Source: an uncultured Megasphaera sp. (GTDB lineage: Bacteria > Bacillota > Negativicutes > Veillonellales > Megasphaeraceae). Taken from it: 5,488 nt of DNA. The position numbers and the translations under genes are program-made. The stretch is from positions 1-5,488 of the forward strand of contig CALBLM010000002.1 of NCBI GenBank assembly GCA_937895695.1. Direction: 5' to 3'. Positions 1 through 5,117 of this stretch are shown one piece after another (position 1 is the stretch's first letter; each line of letters opens with the position of its first letter). The notes under the pieces were generated by a model that did not search any database, was not told the origin of the DNA, and saw nothing but the letters and a program-made list of their open reading frames with translations.

Positions 1-27
1 CGACATTTATTTTTAATATTATATTAT

Positions 28-999
28 TTATTGAAATTTATTATTATAACTATTGCGTTGATGGAGACGTCTATACTCTTTCGGAAGCATATCGACATGT
101 TTTTTAAAGGCCGCAGAAAATTTGCTGCTATTCGAATAACCTACTCGCATGGCAATCTCTACAATATTTTCATTCGTATCTCGTAATAAACGTTTTGCTT
201 CTTCTACGCGATACTCCTGTATATATTGTCGAATCGTTGTACCATAAATTGCCTTAAAAATTCGCTTCAATAATGTCTGTGAAATAGCGTATTGTGCCGA
301 AATTTCTTCAATGGTTATGGTTTCCTGCAAATGCTGTATGAGCTCATTACGAATACATTTAACCATTTCCACTTGCTTTTTGGGAAAACAAACTATTTTC
401 TTCTGTTTTTTATAATCAATCGTGCTAAGCAACAAGAGTGTTTCCACTATTTTCAGTCGACGATATGATTGTTGTATCGTATGAGGAACATGATACAATT
501 CTCGGAATAAATTACGAAGAATCTGATTTTCTTTCATAATCATTCCAAAATCAGTTTCATGACAAAATCCACTGCATAATTGAGTAATATTCAAGGATGT
601 ATTACCCAATATTTTATCCACCATGGGCTGAGCCTGTTGTACATCAAAAATAATAGAAAGACCGTGATAATGCGATCTAGGGAAGTATGTCGTATGACAA
701 AAATCTTCGTTACTGCGCCAACCAACAGACATATCATTAGGGCCCATATATAAAAATTCACCATTTCTGAATTGACATTCTACACGTCCTTCTTCACAGT
801 GATTGATAGCAAAAACATTGGGATGAGGCCGAGCATAACAAGAAAAATGTTGAATATGTGCATCCAGATATACGATATCCATGCCTGGATATACGTTATA
901 TTTTGTCAATTTAGCCTTTCCCGTTTGATTCGCAACTTCCATGACTGTTTTCTCTGCATTCATTTCAACAATCCGCATGGGACGTACTGTTGTTTCCAT
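28..999 (-). CDS. AraC-family transcriptional regulator
   Basis: A 323-residue regulator with an N-terminal sensing region of about 200 residues and a C-terminal AraC/XylS DNA-binding domain (about 212-313). The two helix-turn-helix units are visible: TIEEISAQYAISQTLLKRIF (228-247) and the second at about 277-302, with the family hallmark IVEIAMRVGYSNSSKFSAAF. The N-terminal half, with HCEEGRVECQF (67-77) and an MGPNDMSVG stretch (85-93), resembles AraC regulators common in Clostridia and Negativicutes. No ligand can be read from it. The ATG at 999 is preceded by AGGGAG with a 9-base gap, a good ribosome binding site. The gene lies 28 bases after the flavodoxin-like/split-barrel fusion gene and is probably co-transcribed with it. 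By context it may control the heme and TonB genes, as PchR-like AraC proteins do for siderophore loci; this is inference. The gene looks clearly more AT-rich than its neighbours. The ATG-to-stop frame is intact; no terminator is visible in the 27 bases left in the window. Confidence 0.93.
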   Translation of the reverse strand: METTVRPMRIVEMNAEKTVMEVANQTGKAKLTKYNVYPGMDIVYLDAHIQHFSCYARPHPNVFAINHCEEGRVECQFRNGEFLYMGPNDMSVGWRSNEDFCHTTYFPRSHYHGLSIIFDVQQAQPMVDKILGNTSLNITQLCSGFCHETDFGMIMKENQILRNLFRELYHVPHTIQQSYRRLKIVETLLLLSTIDYKKQKKIVCFPKKQVEMVKCIRNELIQHLQETITIEEISAQYAISQTLLKRIFKAIYGTTIRQYIQEYRVEEAKRLLRDTNENIVEIAMRVGYSNSSKFSAAFKKHVDMLPKEYRRLHQRNSYNNKFQ

Positions 1000-1027
1000 A
1001 TCTATCCACTCCCTGGCCGTATTATAT

Positions 1028-1864
1028 CTATTCAGAGAATCGATACATCTGTCGAACAGATTTTCCGAGTTTCAAAAAACCTGCCCATAAGAAAACAGCC
1101 GTTGTAAGTTCTATTTCCAATACATGCAGTATAACTGGCATAGTAGCGATTTTCTTCTTTGTAATCCCTCGTTTTTCGGCAATTATCGCATATGTTTCTT
1201 CATCCGGTTCTATGATACGGCATATCCCTTTCATCTGTAATCCTGCCAATTTTTCAAATCCTGCATACGAATCAAAAACAGCTACACTGACTTGTGGATT
1301 GCGGTACAGGTTAGCAAATTTTATTCCGCCTTCGCTAAACATATACAATTTCCCATTTTCATACACATATTCAATCGGCGTAGCTCGCACCGTATTTTCA
1401 CATCCTGTCGCCAATACACAGGTATTATGATCCTGCAAAAAGGTTTCTATCGCATCCAGCACTGTCGTATCGTTTTCATCAGGAAACGCATTCAATGCCT
1501 GCAACCGTTCACCTGCTTGTATAATTTCTTCTGTGCCCGCTGTCGTATGAACACAAGCAGTAAATAGGAGAGAATGTTCCATTTGTTTTTTTATATGGCT
1601 ACATATCATCTGCCAAGCTGTATCTGCCATATCAACGCCGATGATACCGATGTCCTTTTGTGAAAGATCTTGCTGCAGTACAGCTGTTATCCAAGCATGA
1701 TCGGTATTAGGACTGACAGCAAATACAATTCGTTTATATTGGACAAGAGATGTTGGTACTTCTGTATATATCTTGTAATTGCTCATACTCACTATGCCGG
1801 ATATCATTTGAACTGTCAGGCGGGAAGCTGCCGTACCATCATATAAAAACAACGTATTAGCCAT
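1028..1864 (-). CDS. Degenerate flavodoxin-like domain fused to PNPOx-like FMN-binding split barrel
   Basis: A 278-residue protein with two parts. Residues about 135-262 form a pyridoxamine 5'-phosphate oxidase-like split barrel: LDAIETFLQDHNTCVLAT opens the domain, followed by VRATPIEYVYENGKLYMFSE and IKFANLYRNPQVSVAVFD. This fold usually binds FMN, or heme in the HutZ/HugZ proteins. Residues 1-120 resemble the flavodoxin encoded upstream at 3572-4093: LFLYDGTAASRLTVQMI matches its IVLYSTRTGNTRKVAEAI, and YKRIVFAV and DIGIIGVD match its later strands. The phosphate-binding loop STRTGNT is replaced by DGTAASR, so FMN binding by this half is doubtful. The start at 1864 has AAGGA 6 bases upstream. 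The position next to hutW mirrors hutZ in Vibrio, so a role in heme handling or tetrapyrrole reduction is plausible, but the typical HutZ/HugZ length and features are not evident. The exact reaction is unknown. It is probably transcribed with the AraC gene 28 bases downstream. Confidence 0.85.
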   Translation of the reverse strand: MANTLFLYDGTAASRLTVQMISGIVSMSNYKIYTEVPTSLVQYKRIVFAVSPNTDHAWITAVLQQDLSQKDIGIIGVDMADTAWQMICSHIKKQMEHSLLFTACVHTTAGTEEIIQAGERLQALNAFPDENDTTVLDAIETFLQDHNTCVLATGCENTVRATPIEYVYENGKLYMFSEGGIKFANLYRNPQVSVAVFDSYAGFEKLAGLQMKGICRIIEPDEETYAIIAEKRGITKKKIATMPVILHVLEIELTTAVFLWAGFLKLGKSVRQMYRFSE

Positions 1865-1922
1865 AACCTGTCCTTCTTTCCTTATTGGTATGAATATCTT
1901 TATTTCTAATTATTTTTATGCC

Positions 1923-1942
1923 TATTTATGATGAAATAAATA
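1923..1942. promoter_or_regulatory. AT-rich palindrome upstream of the split-barrel gene, possible operator
   Basis: A perfect inverted repeat with 7-base arms, tatttat and ataaata, separated by gatgaa. It lies 59 bases upstream of the split-barrel start codon and just after the hairpin that ends the hutW unit, which is where a promoter for the two downstream genes would sit. Its sequence does not match the Fur consensus well, and no convincing -35/-10 pair could be assigned in this AT-rich spacer (1865-1950). An operator for the AraC protein, Fur or another regulator is possible, but chance is also likely in such AT-rich DNA. Confidence 0.25.
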
Positions 1943-1950
1943 TCCTATAC

Positions 1951-1982
1951 GAAAAGGCTGCAGCATTACCTGCAGTCTTTTC
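1951..1982 (-). terminator. Hairpin terminator downstream of hutW
   Basis: The arms gaaaaggctgcag (1951-1963) and ctgcagtcttttc (1970-1982) can form a 13-pair stem with one internal mismatch (a G-T wobble on the plus strand, an A-C mismatch on the minus strand) around a 6-base loop. It begins about 30 bases after the hutW stop. In the minus direction the GC-rich stem core is followed by CCTTTTC, a short T-run preceded by a matching A-run, typical of a Rho-independent terminator. Because it is nearly symmetric it could also work on the plus strand. The short T-run makes partial read-through into the split-barrel/AraC genes possible. Confidence 0.6.
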
Positions 1983-2011
1983 AAGGAGTGTATAGAAAGG
2001 TATTAATTATA

Positions 2012-3562
2012 TTAGGAACCTTGCATTTGTTTCATTATGTTCTGAACTTCTTCCTGGCTCATCGACTGCATTGCCTCTGCCATTTTTTTCATAGCCGCTA
2101 CACTAGGGACTCCCTGCATTTGCTTCATTTTTTTCATTGCTTCTGCTATGGATTCCGTCTTCTTAGCATCTTGGGCCGCAACTCGTTCCATAACCATTGT
2201 ATTTTTTCCAGTCATCAAATACTGTATACATTCCAAAGTGGTCTGCGTCATATTTACCTGCCAAAATTGGCCGGCATCTGTTAAGGTATACATAACACCA
2301 TTGTATGCCACCAATCCTCGTTTTTCCCATAATTCATACAACCATGTCAAATCCTTTAATCGGTTATCAAACGCATATATTGTATGTAAGTCAATATAAC
2401 ACTGTTCCAACTGATTTTGTACCATATCAACAATCGGCTGTAAAGGAGATTGTTTCATCAATGCCATAAATGGTTTTTTACCTGCTTTTACAAATAATTC
2501 ATACGGCTGTATTGCCCGATGAAGCATGGTAGAATATCCATCTAATCCGCCGCCGGCACCACTGCCAAACGGAAACATCGCCGAACCGGAACGAGCCAAT
2601 GTATTGTACAAACTACGTTCTCTATTACTACAGCTCCAATGGCAAATATTTAGCCGACGATACGCTCGTTTTTCCAAGTACGATTTAGCGAATGCAAACA
2701 TACTTGATTGATAGGTAGTCGTTGCGGCAGGAGGTAGTTTTCCGCTTGCAATTGCCTTATTCAAGTCACTGCCATCAAATACATTGAGCTGGTATAAATC
2801 AGCACCGTCTACACCGGATTGAATCAATAACTCTAAATCTTCCTGCCAAATCTTCATATCTTGGCCAGGCAAGCCATAAATCAAGTCAATAACAACAGCA
2901 CACTGATTGTAATCCAGTAATCGACGCAGGTTTTTTAATACCGTGTCCTGATCATCCAAACGTCCCACAGCACGACGAATATCTGTATGAAATGATTGCA
3001 CACCTAATGACATGCGATTGACACCGTTTGCCAGCCAGACATCTATTTTTTCCGGTACTAAATCATGAATACGGCCTTCCAACGTCAATTCATAATCATT
3101 TGCTAAGGGCAAACAAGTTTGAATAGTTTTCAATACTCTTTCTGCATTATGCGGCGATAATGATGTCGGCGTACCTCCGCCAATAAAAACAGCATGAATC
3201 AGGCTATCCCGCAATCTTGGCTTGTCTGCAGCAGCTTCCAATTCTTGAATTAAGCAGTCAATATATGCATCTTCTACGTCCTGATTTGTTCCATTCTGAA
3301 AGAAGCCACAATACAGACATTTCGTTTTACAAAACGGAATATGAATATACGCTGTCTGAATCTTTTTTTCTTTCGGCGGTACAGCCATTAACTGCTGCCA
3401 AATCTGCTGCGATTCATCTGGTGGTACAACACTGCCATTCAGCCCGGCATGAACCACTCGTTTTCGTGGAAACGCATTCGCCAAAGGATTATCCGTTTCT
3501 GCACCAAATTGAAATAGTTGTTGTTCTTTTGGCAGACTGTGAAATAATTCTTCTAAGCTCAT
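2012..3562 (-). CDS. hutW: Radical SAM anaerobilin synthase, ChuW/HutW/HmuW family, with Met-rich tail
   Basis: A 516-residue class C radical SAM enzyme of the HemN/HemW-related branch. It opens the heme ring without oxygen by methyl transfer, releasing iron and the linear tetrapyrrole anaerobilin (established for E. coli ChuW). The iron-sulfur cluster motif is C78-x3-C82-x2-C85 in HIPFCKTKCLYCGFFQN, whose GFFQN ending favours ChuW/HutW over HemW or HemN. GGGTP (128-132) is the SAM-binding glycine motif; LEGRIHDL (161-168), NRMSLGVQSFH (182-192) and YGLPGQD (229-235) are further family motifs. The segment NRERSLYN (313-320) followed by FPFGSGAGGGLDGY (330-343) is also typical of the group. 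ChuW is about 445 residues long; here a Met/Lys/Gln-rich tail of some 60 residues is added. The start at 3562 lies 9 bases after the flavodoxin stop, implying translational coupling. The intact core predicts an active enzyme. Confidence 0.9.
   Translation of the reverse strand: MSLEELFHSLPKEQQLFQFGAETDNPLANAFPRKRVVHAGLNGSVVPPDESQQIWQQLMAVPPKEKKIQTAYIHIPFCKTKCLYCGFFQNGTNQDVEDAYIDCLIQELEAAADKPRLRDSLIHAVFIGGGTPTSLSPHNAERVLKTIQTCLPLANDYELTLEGRIHDLVPEKIDVWLANGVNRMSLGVQSFHTDIRRAVGRLDDQDTVLKNLRRLLDYNQCAVVIDLIYGLPGQDMKIWQEDLELLIQSGVDGADLYQLNVFDGSDLNKAIASGKLPPAATTTYQSSMFAFAKSYLEKRAYRRLNICHWSCSNRERSLYNTLARSGSAMFPFGSGAGGGLDGYSTMLHRAIQPYELFVKAGKKPFMALMKQSPLQPIVDMVQNQLEQCYIDLHTIYAFDNRLKDLTWLYELWEKRGLVAYNGVMYTLTDAGQFWQVNMTQTTLECIQYLMTGKNTMVMERVAAQDAKKTESIAEAMKKMKQMQGVPSVAAMKKMAEAMQSMSQEEVQNIMKQMQGS
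2015..2200 (-). other. Methionine-rich repeated C-terminal extension of HutW
   Basis: Residues 455-516 of the radical SAM enzyme carry 11 methionines together with many Lys, Gln and Ala residues and no cysteine or histidine. The tail repeats itself: AEAMKKMKQMQG (473-484) is echoed by MKKMAEAM (491-498) and IMKQMQGS (509-516). The pattern suggests two or three short amphipathic helices with Met on one face, reminiscent of the Met-rich helices of SRP54 M domains. It lies beyond the conserved winged-helix-like C-terminal region (about 380-450). A role in binding heme, the anaerobilin product or the partner flavodoxin is speculation. Confidence 0.75.
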
Positions 3563-3569
3563 ATATTTA

Positions 3570-3574
3570 CCTTA
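3570..3574 (-). promoter_or_regulatory. hutW ribosome binding site overlapping the upstream stop codon
   Basis: On the minus strand TAAGG, with 7 bases to the hutW ATG, contains the TAA stop of the flavodoxin gene. A second purine run, GAAGGG, sits 12 bases from the ATG, still inside the flavodoxin gene. Ribosomes finishing the flavodoxin are thus placed directly on the hutW start, a classic arrangement for coupled translation of two partners. Confidence 0.65.
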
Positions 3575-4093
3575 CCCTTCTGCAATGCACTGCATAACAG
3601 ATACGGCAAATGCTTTGGCATGTTCCAAATCTGCTGTATCCGGATGCTTAGCAGCTTCTGCATGAAGCGCATCCCGCTCCGGCGATTTTCCATGCGGATG
3701 GCCTGCTGGAAATTGCTTGTACATCATTTCAATCAATTTAGGATCGACTGCGCCTTGGCAAATAAATTTACCCGGCACATCGACACCAGCCGGCAGAAAA
3801 TCTGCGCCAGCTTGAAGACTGGCAGCTGCATGTTCTGATTTTGGGTCTGCACCCAAAGTAGCAAAAATAGCTACGTGTTTGTTATGCAGTGTTTTTAATG
3901 TTTCCCGAGAATCTGTATCAGCAGAACCACGATCTACCCAAAATCCCAAGAATACACAATCATATGATGCAATATCTGCGGGTATTTCTTTTACAGATAC
4001 ACAAGGCGTACCCTCCGGCAGTGCGCTAGCAATAGCTTCTGCTACTTTTCTAGTATTTCCCGTACGTGTAGAATACAGAACGATGGTTTTCAT
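3572..4093 (-). CDS. hmuF: HmuF/FldH-type flavodoxin, heme carrier and anaerobilin reductase
   Basis: A 173-residue cytoplasmic flavodoxin-fold protein. The FMN phosphate loop STRTGNT (8-14) follows the first strand KTIVLY; GFWVDRGSAD (50-59) and ATLGADP (78-84) are the two loops that flank the flavin. After strand KFICQGAVD (109-117) comes an unusual segment, 118-152, rich in His (132, 134, 144, 150) and charged residues: PAGHPHGKSPERDALHAEAA. In the Fusobacterium proteins HmuF and FldH, a helical cap in this region binds heme through His134, passes it to the radical SAM enzyme and then reduces anaerobilin using the FMN hydroquinone (recalled from published work). This protein has His at 134, and its direct coupling to hutW fits that role. 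BilS-like flavodoxins are close alternatives. The start at 4093 has a strong AAAGGAGATG site (GGAG core 11 bases upstream), supporting this ATG. Confidence 0.85.
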   Translation of the reverse strand: MKTIVLYSTRTGNTRKVAEAIASALPEGTPCVSVKEIPADIASYDCVFLGFWVDRGSADTDSRETLKTLHNKHVAIFATLGADPKSEHAAASLQAGADFLPAGVDVPGKFICQGAVDPKLIEMMYKQFPAGHPHGKSPERDALHAEAAKHPDTADLEHAKAFAVSVMQCIAEG

Positions 4094-4111
4094 ATAACAA
4101 ACATCTCCTTT

Positions 4112-4137
4112 ATTAAAACATATTATTTTATTTTAAT
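4112..4137. promoter_or_regulatory. AT-rich palindrome before the flavodoxin gene, possible operator or promoter region
   Basis: Seven-base arms attaaaa (4112-4118) and ttttaat (4131-4137) flank a 12-base centre made only of A and T except for one base. It lies just upstream of the flavodoxin ribosome binding site. On the minus strand a weak promoter can be drawn here, TTGTAC (4144-4139) then TATGTT after 16 bases, but it matches consensus poorly (3 of 6 and 4 of 6). The palindrome could be a regulator site in this promoter; in such AT-rich DNA chance is a real alternative. Confidence 0.25.
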
Positions 4138-4140
4138 GGT

Positions 4141-4240
4141 ACAATAAGCCAGTCCTTTCTAATAATAGTTCTGTACATATACATATATAGAAAGCAAGTA
4201 ATCGTCTTGCTATCCATTCTCAAAAGAACTGGCTTGTTGT
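4141..4240 (-). repeat. 100-base inverted-repeat structure between tonB and the flavodoxin gene
   Basis: The outer arms, 4141-4158 (acaataagccagtccttt) and 4223-4240 (aaagaactggcttgttgt), pair over 18 positions. In the minus-strand transcript there is one A-C mismatch and one G-U wobble. Inside lie a second hairpin, agcaag/cttgct around a 7-base loop (4193-4211), and a 24-base imperfect palindrome (4169-4192). The element starts 7 bases after the tonB stop and ends about 30 bases before the flavodoxin ribosome binding site. The base of the stem is followed by CTTATTGT rather than a clean T-run, so it is a poor Rho-independent terminator. It could be an RNA leader or attenuator, an RNA-stability element between operon segments, or a small mobile remnant, although no flanking target duplication is visible. 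Confidence 0.6.
4169..4192. promoter_or_regulatory. Imperfect 24-base palindrome, possible operator
   Basis: The segment runs from ttct to agaa with an alternating purine/pyrimidine centre of tgtacatataca type. Eighteen of its 24 positions obey dyad symmetry. It sits in the middle of the spacer upstream of the flavodoxin/hutW pair, and inside the larger inverted repeat. It could act as a protein-binding site in DNA or as a hairpin in the RNA. It does not match the Fur consensus closely. Confidence 0.25.
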
Positions 4241-4247
4241 ATTCAGA

Positions 4248-5117
4248 TTAATTTAAATTGAAGTTTACCGTAACATGAATAGTTACGGTCTGACCAGTCG
4301 CATTGGGATATGGGCAAGCTGCATAAACAGCCTTAACAGCCGCATTTTGCAGTATACTAGGACCACCGCCAGCAGAGGCACCCACACAATTCCCACTACC
4401 ATCTAGTGTAACAGTAACTGGAACTGAACCAGTAACACCACGTTTTACAGCCATAGCCGGATAAGATTTATTCGCATTGACAGCAGCCCAAAAACCATCG
4501 CTATCAAATGCACCGCTGCCAGTACCTGCAGCACCACTATCACCGCTGCCTTGACCATCACCGCTGCCATTTCCATAGCCTTGACCATCTCCTATGCCGT
4601 CACCGATACCATTTCCACTGCCAGAACCTATGCCACTACCGCTTCCGGAACCACTGCCACTGCCAACGCCTTCACCTTCACCCGTACCGCTTCCCGCTGT
4701 ACTACCGCCAGGAGAATCATTCATTGTTTCTGTTGAAGAAACTGGGCCAGAAGTTGTTGTTGTACTTACTGATTCTGAAGTTTGTACCGCATCCGAACTT
4801 GGTACAACAGCTGTTGATAATTGTGCCGTTGGGGTCACAGGAGACTGATTTGTTTGTACCTGTGCCGTTTTTTCTGCAACAGCTTGTTCAGATAGTTTTT
4901 CCGGGAACAATTCACTGCCGCCACCACCACCGCCAGCATGTCCGCTTCCAGAACTTGTTAATTCACCCGTATCTAAATCTACCACATACATTTGCTGTTG
5001 TTCTTGGTGCATTGCCGTTCCTGCCAATAATACGGCAACGACGCCAGCAATAACCAAATGGACAATGGCCGAACCTGCATACGCACGTTTCCACGAAATT
5101 CCCTGCATACGCGTCAT
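4248..5117 (-). CDS. tonB: TonB energy-transducing protein with Gly/Ser/Asp-rich linker
   Basis: A 289-residue protein anchored in the inner membrane, spanning the periplasm, which transmits proton-motive force from ExbB-ExbD to outer-membrane receptors. The single membrane anchor is about residues 14-33 and contains the TonB signature S16-x3-H20 (SAIVHLVIAGVVAVLLAG) with a positively charged N-terminus. The linker (about 37-205) is Ser/Thr- then Gly-rich and lacks the usual Pro-Glu/Pro-Lys repeats. The C-terminal TonB domain (about 207-289) shows YP at 219-220, the strand GVTGSVPVTVTLDGSGNCV and the helix LQNAAVKAVYAACPYP, and ends on a strand VTIHVTVNF. Cys244 and Cys268 could form a disulfide. 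The ATG overlaps the exbD stop by 4 bases. The second Met (residue 4, at 5108) has better ribosome binding site spacing and may be the true start. Heme is the likely cargo of the partner receptor by context only. Confidence 0.93.
   Translation of the reverse strand: MTRMQGISWKRAYAGSAIVHLVIAGVVAVLLAGTAMHQEQQQMYVVDLDTGELTSSGSGHAGGGGGGSELFPEKLSEQAVAEKTAQVQTNQSPVTPTAQLSTAVVPSSDAVQTSESVSTTTTSGPVSSTETMNDSPGGSTAGSGTGEGEGVGSGSGSGSGSGIGSGSGNGIGDGIGDGQGYGNGSGDGQGSGDSGAAGTGSGAFDSDGFWAAVNANKSYPAMAVKRGVTGSVPVTVTLDGSGNCVGASAGGGPSILQNAAVKAVYAACPYPNATGQTVTIHVTVNFNLN
4509..4709 (-). repeat. Low-complexity Gly-X linker repeats within tonB
   Basis: Residues 137-203 of TonB are an almost unbroken series of Gly-X pairs where X is mostly Ser, then Asp, Asn, Gln, Ile or Glu: GSGSGSGSGIGSGSG, then IGDGIGDGQGYGNGSGDGQG. 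In DNA it is a run of imperfect 6-base units. Such tracts are prone to length changes by slippage. The acidic Gly-Asp part resembles RTX-like GD spacing, but it has no nonapeptide period, so calcium binding is not supported. A smaller run of six glycines sits at residues 62-67. Confidence 0.85.

Noticed and set aside
772..1567. Several plus-strand open frames opposite the AraC and fusion genes
   Set aside because: They overlap each other and strong minus-strand genes, and show no family motifs.
2012..3562. Annotation as coproporphyrinogen dehydrogenase HemN or heme chaperone HemW
   Set aside because: The cluster motif ending GFFQN, the FGSGAGG segment, the neighbouring flavodoxin and the TonB/ExbD genes point to the ChuW/HutW/HmuW branch instead.
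4141..4240. Miniature inverted-repeat transposable element
   Set aside because: The terminal arms are suggestive, but no target-site duplication is visible on the flanks and copy number cannot be judged from one window.
4094..4247. A canonical Fur box or a clear sigma-70 promoter
   Set aside because: The spacer was read on both strands; AT-rich palindromes exist, but none matches the Fur consensus closely and no -35/-10 pair is convincing.
4509..4709. CRISPR-like or RTX calcium-binding repeats
   Set aside because: The units are only about six bases, in frame with tonB and without spacers; the Gly-Asp pairs lack the nine-residue RTX period.
4508..5053. A long plus-strand open frame opposite tonB, rich in His, Leu and Cys
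   Set aside because: It mirrors the low-complexity Gly/Ser tract of tonB on the other strand, has no recognisable domain and overlaps a well-supported gene.
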